NCBI RefSeq assembly: GCF_900101395.1
Contig: NZ_FMZO01000024.1
Span: 1-59,080, forward strand
DNA: 59,080 bases
Direction of reading: 5' to 3'
Source of the DNA: Niabella drilacis
Lineage (GTDB): Bacteria; Bacteroidota; Bacteroidia; Chitinophagales; Chitinophagaceae
The notes beneath the pieces were generated by a model, which was given only the letters and a program-made list of their open reading frames with translations, made no database searches and had not been told where the DNA came from. Positions 17,261-28,643 of this stretch are shown in pieces. Both the position numbers and the translations under genes were made by a program. The first letter of the stretch is position 1, and the number at the start of each line of letters is the position of its first letter.

Positions 17261-18064
17261 CTATGGATAGGAGTTTAAAAGCGTTTGCAAAAAAGCATTG
17301 CTGTCTCCAGCGGTTTTAAGTTGCTGATCCCTGTAATAAGCCTCCTCCCAGTTGCCATACATATGGTTGGGCAGCACGATAAATTCTTTACCAAAAGATT
17401 CTTTGTTCTTTTCGGTCCACTCAAGCCGGCTGTTCATTTCTTTGTTATCAAATAGTGACGAGAAGTCCCCGAGATTGTCGCCCAGCAACATCACGATATC
17501 ATAATCCTTCAGCACCACCTGGCGGCGGGCTTCCTTGTCGGACGTGGTGCTCATCAGCATCAGGTGGCTTGTATCTGCATTGGGAAAGTTATATTTTTTC
17601 AGGTTCTCCACCGTTTGCTGCTGATCGCCTCCAATACGGTTGGTGATATAAAATACGGTAAGCCCTCTTGAAGCGGCATATTGAAAAAACGAGGGTGCGC
17701 CCGGTACCGAATCACAGGCGACCTGCTTTGTCCAGCTGATCCAGGATGAATCCGCATATCCCGCATGTTTCATTGCCAGGTGAATATAATAAGGACTGTT
17801 GTCCAGCACCGTTTCATCTACATCCGTAACGATGGCCCTTTGCCGCCCGGAAGGTTGTTCCAGGATCCTGTCAAGGCTCAGTCTTGCGCTGTTATAAGCC
17901 TGGTACGACAAGGCCCGGTATTCTGCAGCACGCTGCTGCCACAAAGCACCCCAGGCAGGAGCTTCCGGCATTAATGAAAGGTGATCACGTGTTTGTTTCC
18001 GTTGCGTTCCCTGTTTGCACGAGCACAGGAAAATAATTCCGATAGCCAAAAAAAACTGCTTCAT
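17261..18064 (-). CDS. 5'-nucleotidase / acid phosphatase, lipoprotein e(P4) family
   Basis: 267 residues, lipobox LCSC near residue 15. HAD-superfamily class B/C acid phosphatase: motif I is DVDETVLDNS (nucleophile D about 82), motif with ITNRIGG near 146, and LLGDNLGDFSS near 195. Related e(P4) removes phosphate from nucleoside 5'-phosphates at the outer membrane so nucleosides can be taken up. Length is typical. Single gene, divergent from a 600-base gap. Confidence 0.93.
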   Translation of the reverse strand: MKQFFLAIGIIFLCSCKQGTQRKQTRDHLSLMPEAPAWGALWQQRAAEYRALSYQAYNSARLSLDRILEQPSGRQRAIVTDVDETVLDNSPYYIHLAMKHAGYADSSWISWTKQVACDSVPGAPSFFQYAASRGLTVFYITNRIGGDQQQTVENLKKYNFPNADTSHLMLMSTTSDKEARRQVVLKDYDIVMLLGDNLGDFSSLFDNKEMNSRLEWTEKNKESFGKEFIVLPNHMYGNWEEAYYRDQQLKTAGDSNAFLQTLLNSYP

Positions 18065-18350
18065 AATTTACTGTTCAGGCGCCCTCTCCGTTTCATCGAT
18101 CCGGGCTGTATGCTATTTAAATTTAATTTATATACTTTGCCCCGCTTCCGGCGCAGAGCCCTGTTAACACCTGCCGGCAGGGCAACTATAGTAGCAGCAA
18201 TCAGGAGACATCTCACTCGCAATTCATTTGTTCCTCAACTCCATTAACCTGCCTGCACAGGAAGGTTATTACCGCAGTAGATCAGCCGGGAAGCTATTGA
18301 TTAAATTAATTGAACATTCATTTAATAAAAAAATTAACGATTCATTAATA
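18065..18350. other. Intergenic, upstream of the e(P4) gene
   Basis: No open frame of coding quality. A TATACTTTG box on the plus strand (about 18132) is close to the phylum's promoter form but precedes no gene. It is followed by bases with small inverted repeats (CCTGCCGGCAGG, CCTGCCTGCACAGG), so a small RNA is possible but not shown. Confidence 0.3.
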
Positions 18351-18513
18351 AGAGCCTGTTTAAAATTCATTCAATGGCTTTATTATGGCCGTTTTGGGCT
18401 GCAACTGCGTTAAATTTTTCGCCATAGTGGCCTACTATGCCTGCAAAATTTTCCTTGTTTCGCTCCAAAATAGCTTCATAATAAATTCCACCAATAAAAT
18501 TTAAACAGGCTCT
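18351..18513. repeat. 163-bp near-perfect long palindrome, MITE- or hairpin-type repeat
   Basis: The ends AGAGCCTGTTTAAA (18351) and TTTAAACAGGCTCT (to 18513) are inverse copies. The inner arms also pair: TTTATTATGGCCGTTTTGGG on the left matches the reverse of the CCAAAATAGC...ATAATAAATT right arm with few mismatches, and the centre is CATAGT-ggcct-ACTATG at 18423-18439. The whole is one imperfect hairpin centred at 18431/2. It has no coding sequence. This is the form of a miniature inverted-repeat element. Confidence 0.75.
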
Positions 18514-18630
18514 AAAAGATTGGATTACATATTGCACGGTCATATGCCGGTATCAAAACAGGAATTTAAAAGCCGGTGTACCGCAGCAGAAACATTGAAT
18601 CGCCAACGCCCCGATGCTCATACAGCGGAT

Positions 18631-18659
18631 CAAAAAGGCGGCCCGTTCCCAGGCCGCCT
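18631..18659 (-). terminator. Rho-independent terminator of katG
   Basis: AGGCGGCC at 18636-18643 pairs perfectly with GGCCGCCT at 18652-18659 around an 8-base loop. On the minus strand the stem is followed by a run of T (AAAAA at 18632-18636). It lies 30 bases past the katG stop. Confidence 0.85.
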
Positions 18660-18688
18660 GTCTCATAAGATCCCAATTGTATGATCCG

Positions 18689-20977
<2,289 letters not shown>

Positions 20978-21061
20978 TTATAATGATTGACAGATTCCTT
21001 TTGCCAGGATCGTTTTCCTGTAAAAGATAAACAAACTTATCGACATTTATCGCATAAACAA

Positions 21062-21099
21062 AATCAATTAAATTTATAATTCTATAGATTAAATCGATT
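21062..21099. promoter_or_regulatory. AT-rich dyad upstream of katG, possible operator
   Basis: AATCAATTAAAT (21062-21073) and ATTAAATCGATT (21088-21099) are inverse copies with 2 mismatches in 12, separated by 14 bases. They lie about 100 bases before the katG ATG, in a place where a peroxide regulator could bind. I see no clear OxyR or PerR consensus. Confidence 0.3.
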
Positions 21100-21124
21100 C
21101 AAATACCAAACCCTGATGCCGCTG

Positions 21125-21412
21125 TCAGCTCCAAAGCTGTATCAGCGATTCCAGCTCTTCTTCCGGGGATTGGGCGGGCATCGTAGTACCTGCACGGCGG
21201 TACCAGTAATCCGCATTCCACGAATCGCCTTCTACCCGGTGCAGGTAGGCATGCAGCCGGTCAAAATCCCGTTCTCCTTCATGATCCTGCGCAACCTGGT
21301 GCGCTGCTTCCCAATTTCCTTTTGCGGCATGCCAGAGCCCCGATTGCAAGGCTCCCATACCGGCAGGCTGCTCAGTTGCGGCCAGTGATTCTTTAAATTC
21401 CTTATACAACAT
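21125..21412 (-). CDS. Conserved hypothetical protein of about 95 residues
   Basis: Starts at ATG 21412 (MLYKEF); upstream codons of the frame are not protein-like. The pattern MGALQSGLWHAAKGNWEAAH, then DFDRLHAYLHRVEGDSWNA and YWYRRAG is that of a conserved bacterial family I recall as uncharacterised; two helices each with a conserved W/H suggest a small TPR-like helical fold. It is 159 bases from katG and on the same strand. No function assigned. Confidence 0.75.
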   Translation of the reverse strand: MLYKEFKESLAATEQPAGMGALQSGLWHAAKGNWEAAHQVAQDHEGERDFDRLHAYLHRVEGDSWNADYWYRRAGTTMPAQSPEEELESLIQLWS

Positions 21413-21716
21413 CTTCTTTGATTTTGTGTCATCAAAAATACCCGTTTCCGGAGCGTTGAACAATGGGCGCATCACAAAAAAGCACATTTTGTTTAGCTGA
21501 CCGCTGATTGTTCCCTTGTATATTTCAGTTTAAAGTTTAAGGTTCAACGTCAGATCCGCGTGTATACCTTAATGACACTGATGACTGAAAACCGATAGCC
21601 GAAGACTGCCCGAAATTGGGGGAGCTGATAACTGACGGCTGATAGCTATTATTTACCGGAGACGCCTTAACTTTAATCCTTTACCGGGCATAACAAATCA
21701 AAATCCATTAAAAGAA

Positions 21717-22613
21717 ATGATACGACCTGTATTCCGCTTCAGCTTCCTGTGTGTATTGCTGCTGAGTTCCTGTACCTCCAAAACAACGATCAACGCGGGA
21801 AGTGCAGATATTGTAGTATGTGGCGATGATAAAGTGTTGCTGCTCAACAGCCGGAAATCTGCCACAGCGCCTGCCGTCAGCTGGCGCTGGAAAGTAAGCG
21901 ATGCACAGGGTCTCCCCCCTGCCTACCAGAAATGGATGGTTCCCCTGGATGATTGCAAGCCGGTGATGAACCGCTCCAGGCTCCTGCTGACCTCATCCGG
22001 AGGCGGCGTGGTACTGCTGGATATTAAAACCCAAAAACCTGTTTTTTATGCCCGCGTACCCATGGCTCATTCCGCCGAGATCCTGCCCGGCAACCGGGTG
22101 GTAGTAGCGCTTTCCACCCATCCCCAGGGAAACAGCATTGAACTGTATGATCTTGATAAACCGGAGCAGCGGTTGTTCAGAGATTCCTTATACTCCGGGC
22201 ATGGTGTGGTATGGAGCCCGAAGTACCAGCGGCTGTTTGCTCTGGGGTTTGGCGAACTCAGGGCCTATGCCTTACAAGACTGGAACAGCGCTGCACCGCG
22301 TTTGCGGCTTGAGCAAAAATGGAGACTTCCATCTGAAGGCGGGCACGATCTTTCAGCAATGGATCCGGAGACCCTGATCGTTACCACTCATCATAATGTT
22401 TTCACCTTTGCGATCCCGGAAGCGCGCTTTAAGGTTTTTGAGCCATTAAAGGAAAGGCAGAACATTAAATCGGCTAACTATGATCCGCACAAGAAACAGC
22501 TCCTGTTCACACAGGCTGAAGAAAGCTGGTGGACCTATCATATTTATATGCGCAACCCGGACAGGACCATTACGATCCCGGATATAAAGCTTTACAAGAC
22601 CCGCTTTTTCTAA
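21717..22613 (+). CDS. DUF6528-family lipoprotein, beta-propeller-like
   Basis: 298 residues. Lipobox LLSSC near residue 19. The mature part has repeated short strands of a propeller: DIVVCGDDKVLLLNS, GGGVVLLDIKTQKPVFYARV, SIELYDLDKPEQRL, GVVWSPKYQRLFALGFGELR, each followed by a turn. This matches the Bacteroidota DUF6528 family from memory. These often lie in glycan-use loci. It faces the fucosidase operon end to end. The true role is unknown. Confidence 0.75.
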   Translation: MIRPVFRFSFLCVLLLSSCTSKTTINAGSADIVVCGDDKVLLLNSRKSATAPAVSWRWKVSDAQGLPPAYQKWMVPLDDCKPVMNRSRLLLTSSGGGVVLLDIKTQKPVFYARVPMAHSAEILPGNRVVVALSTHPQGNSIELYDLDKPEQRLFRDSLYSGHGVVWSPKYQRLFALGFGELRAYALQDWNSAAPRLRLEQKWRLPSEGGHDLSAMDPETLIVTTHHNVFTFAIPEARFKVFEPLKERQNIKSANYDPHKKQLLFTQAEESWWTYHIYMRNPDRTITIPDIKLYKTRFF

Positions 22614-22783
22614 GAAGCTGTTTCTAATAAGAGGTTGCTACAAAAGATAAAGAAGCGTTTTGCCCGGGCTTGTTCCCGGTTCATCCAATAGCCCTGGCAA
22701 GATCCCGGTAACCAATGGCATTGGGGCTGGCGGAGACCGGGGAAACGATTATGCCGAAAACAAGAAAAGCCGGCTGCTGACGC

Positions 22784-23656
22784 CTATATTTTAGCAGGAT
22801 CATATTCAGGACAGGCTCCTTTTTGGGTTGCGATAAACGCCCCAAGCCGGCAGGCGAAGTCCAGTGCAGCTTCGGGGCTGCCGCCCTTTTGCAGTTGCGA
22901 TAGAAACCCCGCCAGGAAGGCATCTCCGCTGCCTACGGTATCCACCACGTTTACGCGGATACCCGGATGTTCGTAAAATGCGCCATCCGTATAATAAGCC
23001 GCGCCCCCGGCACCCCTTGTGATGATGATATCCCGGATCGAGAACCGTTTCCCGAGCGCCTCCGCCTGCTCCCGCACCGAACCGGTAAATGTATACCAGC
23101 CGCTGAGCAGCTCCAGCTCATTCTCATTCAGCTTCAGCACTGTGGCCTCATTCAGTAGTGCTTCGATCAATTCCTGTGTAAAATGCGGTGGCCGCAGATT
23201 AATATCCATTATTTTTTTGTTTGCACCGGACAACAGGTTAAACAGGGTTTTACGCGAGTGTTCGTTACGGGCGGCAAGGCTCCCGAAGATGAACAGTTCT
23301 GCCGCAGCCACCTTTTCCGCAGCCATGTCCCTGTCATCAATAAAATCCCAGGCCACCGGAAAAACAATGTCATATTGCATTTCATAGTTCTCCCCGGGTG
23401 TGGCCAGAACCTTTCCCGTGGGATAAACCGGATCGGTTTGCACCAGTGCCGTGTTTACATGATGCCCGTCCAGGAAACGGATCAGCCGTTCTCCATCGGC
23501 ATCGTTTCCTTTTTTTGACAGCACCCCGGCTGCAATCCCCGACTGGTTCAGGTGATACGCCACATTCATGGGTGCTCCGCCCGGCTGTGCCCCGTCGGGC
23601 AGTACATCCCAGAGGATTTCACCAAAACAAATAGCTGTATGGAATTGCCCTGTCAT
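22784..23656 (-). CDS. PfkB-family carbohydrate kinase (fructokinase-like)
   Basis: 290 residues. N-terminal signature GEILWDVLPDGAQPGGAPMN, middle LRPPHFT, and the C-terminal anion-hole motif DTVGSGDAFLAGF with the catalytic base D245. The family phosphorylates fructose, ribokinase-type sugars or KDG using ATP in the cytoplasm. It is the last gene of a four-gene run with two alpha-L-fucosidases and an aldo/keto reductase. L-fucose itself is usually phosphorylated by an FGGY kinase, so this enzyme probably serves another sugar released or a later step. Confidence 0.92.
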   Translation of the reverse strand: MTGQFHTAICFGEILWDVLPDGAQPGGAPMNVAYHLNQSGIAAGVLSKKGNDADGERLIRFLDGHHVNTALVQTDPVYPTGKVLATPGENYEMQYDIVFPVAWDFIDDRDMAAEKVAAAELFIFGSLAARNEHSRKTLFNLLSGANKKIMDINLRPPHFTQELIEALLNEATVLKLNENELELLSGWYTFTGSVREQAEALGKRFSIRDIIITRGAGGAAYYTDGAFYEHPGIRVNVVDTVGSGDAFLAGFLSQLQKGGSPEAALDFACRLGAFIATQKGACPEYDPAKI

Positions 23657-23712
23657 AAAAAATCATTGTTTCTGTTAAAACACGCAAAGTTCATATCATC
23701 CGGTACCGGCCC

Positions 23713-25161
23713 TTAATACAGGGCCAGGTTAGAGATCAGCGGTGCGGCTTTGGAACCTGTAATGCGCAGCCTGATCCTGGAGGTAACAACCGGGTCGATC
23801 TTTAAAATACGTTTATACCCGATGGTAGTACCGGTGGCGATCTCTTTCCAGCTGCCGCCTTCCTGCGCTTCTACCACGAAGCCACTTATACGCTGTCCCA
23901 ATGCAATATATTCCTGCAGCAGTACATAACTGATCTTTTTAGCCGCCGGCAACTGTACTTCAACATCGGCCTTGGTTACTCCATCATCCGTTGCCCAATA
24001 TGTATTCCTGTCTCCATCGGTGATCTTTGCACCGTTATAAACGGCCGAATGGCCCCTAACATTGCTGGCTTTTACGCGGGCCTGTTTTGCAAGATTATGG
24101 GTCAACCGTTCATCCAGCAGTTTCTTAAATCCTTCTAATGCCGCCACATCGGTCGGGTGAAAAACCCCGTTACGATCGGGAGGAATATTCAGCAGCAGGT
24201 TTGAGCCACGCCCTACAGAAGTCAGGTAAATGTTAAACAGTTGTTCCGGCGTTTTTACCTTACTATCTTCTGAAGCATGATAAAACCAGCCCGGGCGGAT
24301 GGAGACATCTACTTCTGCCGGGATCCATTTTGTACCATCGGCAGACCCGGTATTCAGTAACCCGGTGATCCCTGCTTTGCCTGCATACAACGTATCGGGT
24401 GTAATGCTGTTCCAGTTGGTGGCGCCAGCCACACCGCTTTCGTTACCCACCCAGCGTATATCGGGACCGGCATCGCTAAAAAACAGCACATTGGGCTGCA
24501 TGCTGCGCACCAGCTTTAAAGTAGCGGGCCAGTCATAATAAGCAGCGCCATTTATTTTTCTTTTCTCATTTGTTCCCCCGTAATAGCCGTCGCCTCCATT
24601 TGCACCATCAAACCACATTTCAAAGATGGGACCATAAGTGGTAAATAGCTCTTTCAGCTGGTTGCGGTAATAGGTTATATAGGATGGGCTGCCGTAATCC
24701 GCACGGTTGCGGTCCCAGGGCGACAGGTACACCCCAAACTTCAGCCCTGCTTTCCGTGCCGCATCGCTGGCCTCTTTCACCACATCGCCCTTCCCGTTCT
24801 TCCAGGGACTATTCTTTACAGAATGGTCTGTATATTTACTGGGCCAGAGTGTAAACCCATCATGGTGTTTCGTGGTAAGGATCATGGCCTTAAATCCTGT
24901 CTGCTTCAGCACTGCAGCCCACTGATCGGCATCTACTTTTAAAGGGTTAAATATTTTAGGATCTTCGTCGCCAAAGCCCCATTCCTTATCCGTAAACGTG
25001 TTGGTTGTAAAATGGATAAAGGCATAGGTTTCCAACTGGTGCCAGGCCAGCTGCCGGGCAGAAGGTACCGGGTATACCGGGGCCGGAGGTGCTGTTTTTT
25101 GGGCTATGCCGCATAACGAAAGCCCGATACACAGGAAAGAGCTGACTACAATCTTCTTCAT
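23713..25161 (-). CDS. Alpha-L-fucosidase, GH29, with C-terminal F5/8-type domain
   Basis: 482 residues: signal peptide, GH29 TIM barrel (about 35-350) with TTKHHDGFTLW (about 96-106) and the catalytic nucleophile D185 in FEMWFDGANGG, then a galactose-binding-like domain (about 360-482; AKITDGDRNTYWATDD, SYVLLQEYIALGQR). It hydrolyses terminal alpha-L-fucose from glycans in the periplasm. It follows a second GH29 gene by 9 bases, so one operon. Confidence 0.94.
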   Translation of the reverse strand: MKKIVVSSFLCIGLSLCGIAQKTAPPAPVYPVPSARQLAWHQLETYAFIHFTTNTFTDKEWGFGDEDPKIFNPLKVDADQWAAVLKQTGFKAMILTTKHHDGFTLWPSKYTDHSVKNSPWKNGKGDVVKEASDAARKAGLKFGVYLSPWDRNRADYGSPSYITYYRNQLKELFTTYGPIFEMWFDGANGGDGYYGGTNEKRKINGAAYYDWPATLKLVRSMQPNVLFFSDAGPDIRWVGNESGVAGATNWNSITPDTLYAGKAGITGLLNTGSADGTKWIPAEVDVSIRPGWFYHASEDSKVKTPEQLFNIYLTSVGRGSNLLLNIPPDRNGVFHPTDVAALEGFKKLLDERLTHNLAKQARVKASNVRGHSAVYNGAKITDGDRNTYWATDDGVTKADVEVQLPAAKKISYVLLQEYIALGQRISGFVVEAQEGGSWKEIATGTTIGYKRILKIDPVVTSRIRLRITGSKAAPLISNLALY

Positions 25162-25170
25162 ATACTATTT

Positions 25171-26613
25171 TTAATCTTTTACAAAAGAGAAAGCGAATGC
25201 TGTTGCATCCTTCATTGTTTTTAGTTTAGCAGGCAGCTGCAGGATTACCTTGCTGCCTTTTGCTTCCCATTTTATTTTTTCGCCGGTAGCAACCGACCGG
25301 ATCACAGATCCTTTACGCGGCAGGTTACCTTCCCACGCAACAACTGCGGGTGTTTGGTCATCTTTGATCAGCGCGATCGCATAATTTGTTTTACCATCTT
25401 TTGAGCGGGTAAACCAGGTATTGCCGCTGTTATAAAGTTCGGTTGTGCGGGTGTTGTATATGGCCGCTCCATTCACCTTCAGCCATTTCCCGATCTCGTT
25501 GAGGCGGGATACGGCTTCCGCTGTTAAAGTACCATCTGGCTGCGGTCCCACGCCCAGCAGCAGGCTGCCGCCTTTGGCAACGATCTCTACCAGCGTATGG
25601 ATCACCTGTGATGCCGGTTTCAGCCGGTCGCCCCGTACATATCCCCAGGCGCCGCCCAGGGTCATGCAGCTTTCCCAGGGGTTATCGATCTTATGATCCG
25701 GTACGCGCTGCTCCGGTGTCTGGTAATTCTCGTACGGGCCGTGTACCGTCCGGTCTACCATCAGGATGCCCGGCTGTGCCTCCCGGGCCATGGCGGCGAT
25801 CTTCGGCATATCAATGTCCTGCCCCGATTCGGGGATCCGGGCGCCCCAGGCCCGCACTTCATCGGTAATCGTTTCTATAGGACGGACCCAGCCCCCGTCC
25901 AGCCAAAGAATATCCATATTACCGTAATTGTGCATCAGCTCGCTGATCTGGTTGTAGGTAAAGTCCTTATACTTCTGCCAGCGCCAGGGGAACTTTTTAA
26001 TATCATAATTTACATTCCGGTCCGGTGTTGCATACATGGGCCACCAATAATTCTCATTATGCCAGTCGGGCTTGGAGAAGTATGCCCCGATCATAAAGCC
26101 CTGTTTCCGGAATGCATCAAATACATATTTGGCCACATCTGCCCTGGGGTTATTTCCGAAGGGGCCGTTTGAGATCTTAAAATCCGATTGTTTGGTATCA
26201 AACATATTGAACCCGTCGTGATGCTTGGTTGTAAACACCAGGTACCGCATCCCGGCGGCTTTTGCAGCGCCGGCCCACTGATCCGGATCAAAACGCACCG
26301 GGTTGAAATCCTTTTTCAATCCCCAGTACCATTGTTTATAAGTGTCGTAAGGAATGGTGCTATCCCGGCCGATCCAGTCCTCCGAGCAAATAGACCAGGA
26401 TTCCACGATCCCGGGTACTGCATATAATCCCCAGTGGATGATCATCCCAAATTTCTGATCCTGCCACTGGTCCAGCTTTTGTTTTACCAGCGGGTCAGCC
26501 GGCCATTCATACAGGGAGGATTGTTGGTGTATGCCCTGCTCCTGCCCGTTGGCAGTAAGCAATAAACAGCATGCTCCGGCCAGTCCGGCCGTTTTTTTTA
26601 TTTGTTTCCACAT
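25171..26613 (-). CDS. Alpha-L-fucosidase, GH29
   Basis: 480 residues from the ATG at 26613 (MWKQIKK, a signal peptide ending ...TANGQEQ). An ATG at 26628 and the long upstream frame are weaker, because the latter is a shadow of the aldo/keto reductase gene. GH29 landmarks: IIHWGLYAVPGIVESW (58-73), TTKHHDGFNMFDT (128-140) and the nucleophile D239 in DILWLDGGW. A beta-sandwich C-terminus follows (about 400-480). It has no F5/8 domain, unlike its neighbour, so the two may prefer different linkages. 20 bases after the aldo/keto reductase. Confidence 0.94.
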   Translation of the reverse strand: MWKQIKKTAGLAGACCLLLTANGQEQGIHQQSSLYEWPADPLVKQKLDQWQDQKFGMIIHWGLYAVPGIVESWSICSEDWIGRDSTIPYDTYKQWYWGLKKDFNPVRFDPDQWAGAAKAAGMRYLVFTTKHHDGFNMFDTKQSDFKISNGPFGNNPRADVAKYVFDAFRKQGFMIGAYFSKPDWHNENYWWPMYATPDRNVNYDIKKFPWRWQKYKDFTYNQISELMHNYGNMDILWLDGGWVRPIETITDEVRAWGARIPESGQDIDMPKIAAMAREAQPGILMVDRTVHGPYENYQTPEQRVPDHKIDNPWESCMTLGGAWGYVRGDRLKPASQVIHTLVEIVAKGGSLLLGVGPQPDGTLTAEAVSRLNEIGKWLKVNGAAIYNTRTTELYNSGNTWFTRSKDGKTNYAIALIKDDQTPAVVAWEGNLPRKGSVIRSVATGEKIKWEAKGSKVILQLPAKLKTMKDATAFAFSFVKD

Positions 26614-26633
26614 AACAGCAATATACATTTGGT

Positions 26634-27617
26634 TTATGAAAGAAAAGATCCGGCCAGCCATTCTTCGATCTGTGCCAGGTCGGCCTCTGCCAGTTCCAGG
26701 TGCATGGCTCCTGCATTTTCGGCCGCCTGTTTTGCATTGCGGGCACCTGCCAGTGCAGCAGCAACAGCAGGCTGATGCGCCGTCCATGCCAGTACCAGCT
26801 GCGCAACAGCAACCTGGTATCCTGCAGCCATTTCTGCTAAACGGGCCGTAAGCTCCGCTACCTTATCCATATCGAACTGCTTGAAATAATTGCTCCGGTG
26901 ATCATCTGCTGCAAACTGCGATGCGGCATTGTATTTGCCCGTGAGCAATCCCCGCTCCATGGGACTGTAAGCGATCACAGAAAGCTCATTTGCCAGTGCA
27001 TAAGGCACTACATCTTTTTCGATATTCCGTTTCAGCATGCTGTAAGGCACCTGGTCCGAAGCCAGTTTTACGGTTTGCTCCGCTTCTGCCAGCTGTGCAC
27101 CATTATAATTGCATACACCAATAGCCCGCACTTTTCCTTCATCCAGCATTTTTTGCATGGCTTCCATGGTTTCGCTGACAGGCGTGGTGCTATCGGGCCA
27201 ATGCAGCTGGATCAGGTCGATGTAATCGGTCTGCAGCCGTTTTAAACTGATCTCTACTTCTTTAATGGCATTCTCATAGCCTCCGTACTTATAAATCTTT
27301 CTTGAAACACCGGCATTATCTTTCCGTTCAAAAGCATAGTCGCCCTTTTCCTGGTCCCATACCATCCCAAATTTTGTAAGGATCTGGAGCTTGCTCCGGT
27401 CGTATCCCCGGATCGCTTTTCCCACCAGTTCTTCGCTGTACCCCATTCCATAAACGGGAGCCGTATCGATGGAGGTAATACCATTATCGATAGAAGCCTT
27501 GATTGCCGCAATGGAATCTGCCTCTTCATTACCGCCCCACATGGCACCGCCAATGGCCCAGGCGCCAAGGGTAATGGGTGTTACCGAAACATCTGTAGTA
27601 CCGATTCTATTTTGCAT
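26634..27617 (-). CDS. Aldo/keto reductase (AKR11/YhdN-like)
   Basis: 327 residues of the AKR TIM barrel. The catalytic tetrad is complete: D51 and Y56 in SIDTAPVYG, K82 in TKFGM, H139 in LIQLHWPD. NADPH-dependent oxidoreductase, substrate not readable. Being first in a run with two fucosidases and a sugar kinase, it could act as an L-fucose (or aldose) dehydrogenase; that is inference. Confidence 0.93.
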   Translation of the reverse strand: MQNRIGTTDVSVTPITLGAWAIGGAMWGGNEEADSIAAIKASIDNGITSIDTAPVYGMGYSEELVGKAIRGYDRSKLQILTKFGMVWDQEKGDYAFERKDNAGVSRKIYKYGGYENAIKEVEISLKRLQTDYIDLIQLHWPDSTTPVSETMEAMQKMLDEGKVRAIGVCNYNGAQLAEAEQTVKLASDQVPYSMLKRNIEKDVVPYALANELSVIAYSPMERGLLTGKYNAASQFAADDHRSNYFKQFDMDKVAELTARLAEMAAGYQVAVAQLVLAWTAHQPAVAAALAGARNAKQAAENAGAMHLELAEADLAQIEEWLAGSFLS

Positions 27618-28575
27618 AGTTCTTTTTTAATCCTGTTATCAAATGACCGGTAGACCGGCCGGGTGAAGGTACAATCATTCTCAGACAAATTCCGGCTAAA
27701 GAACAGTAAGGATCCATCCTTTTTTTGCTTTTTCACCACTTTTTTTACCATAATATGCAGCGCAGGTGATAACGCTCACAGATTTCGCGGATCTTCACAG
27801 AAAGCTGCGGGTATCTTAAACACCGGTGAGCAGCCGCAAGGGTGGTATTGCTTAGAAAACATACACAGGACCGGGGATGGAGCATTACAACTCCGGATTC
27901 TGTAATATTTCCTTAGTACATAGGTGCTCAATGTGTCGCTCACAGATTCCACGGATTTTCACAGAAAAATACGGGTATCTTAAACACCGAAGAGCAGCCG
28001 CAAGGGTGGTATTGCTTAGAAAACATACACAGGACCGGGGATGGAGCATTACAACTCTGGATTCTGTAATATTTCCTTAGTACATAGATGCTCAATGTAT
28101 CGCTCACAGATTCCACGGATTTTCACAGAAAGTTGCAGGTATCTTCAACACCCCGAATTCAATAACATTTCCTTAGTACATAGGTGCTCAATGTGTCGCT
28201 CACAGATGCCGCGGATCTTCACAGAAAGCTGCGGGTATCTTAAACACCGAAGAGCAGCCGCCAGGGTGATATTGCTTAGAAAACATACACAGGACCGGGG
28301 ATGGAGGGTGAAGAATTGAGAATTGGGCGTTGAGCCATACGAAGAATATCCGGCAGCGAGCATCTATGTCGTTTCTTTAGCATGTAAACGCTCAATAATG
28401 TCGCTCACAGATTCCACGGATTTTCACAGAAAGTTGCAGATATCTTAAACACCCCGGATTCAATAATATTTCCTTAGTACATAGATGCTCAATGTGTCGC
28501 TCACAGATTCCACGGACTTTCACAGAAAAATACGGATATCTTAAACACCATTGAGTATACAACTTTACGTAGATA
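27618..28575. repeat. Tandem repeat array, 164-bp units with 96-bp shortened units
   Basis: The word CGCTCACAGATT (first copy variant) recurs at 27773, 27937, 28101, 28197, 28402 and 28498: spacings 164, 164, 96, 205, 96. The full unit is CGCTCACAGA-TTCCACGGAT-TTTCACAGAA then ATCTTAAACACC, GAGCAGCCGCAAGG, TTGCTTAGAAAACATACACA, GGACCGGGGATGGAG, CATTACAACT, TTTCCTTAGTACATAGRTGC. The 96-bp units have lost about 68 bases of the middle. Copy 4-5 (205) has an insertion of unrelated bases. The small frames inside are repeat products, not genes. Confidence 0.85.
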
Positions 28576-28605
28576 TTGATTTTACTGTCTGAAACAGTAT
28601 CTTCG
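28576..28605 (+). promoter_or_regulatory. Promoter of pyrH
   Basis: TTG at 28576-28578, spacer of 19, TATCTTCG at 28598-28605: the Bacteroidota sigma factor form TTG-N19-TAnnTTTG with one mismatch in the last T. The ATG is 38 bases further on. It lies just beyond the repeat array. Confidence 0.6.
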
Positions 28606-28643
28606 TTGCGTTAAACATTCACCTTCATTCAAAAAGAACATTC

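Noticed and set aside
21580-21655. Regulatory tandem repeat before the DUF6528 gene
   Set aside because: The ACTGA/CTGATA words are degenerate filler found in several gaps of the window, with no fixed unit.
26614-26787. Extended cysteine-rich N-terminus of the GH29 protein
   Set aside because: This part is the reverse-frame shadow of the aldo/keto reductase end; the signal peptide starts at 26613.
27877-28319. Small open frames inside the tandem repeat array
   Set aside because: They share the repeat sequence, change frame with unit length and have no domain; they are products of the repeat.
27773-28560. CRISPR array
   Set aside because: The units are 96-164 bases, the sequence between core words is itself repeated, and there are no unique spacers or cas genes.
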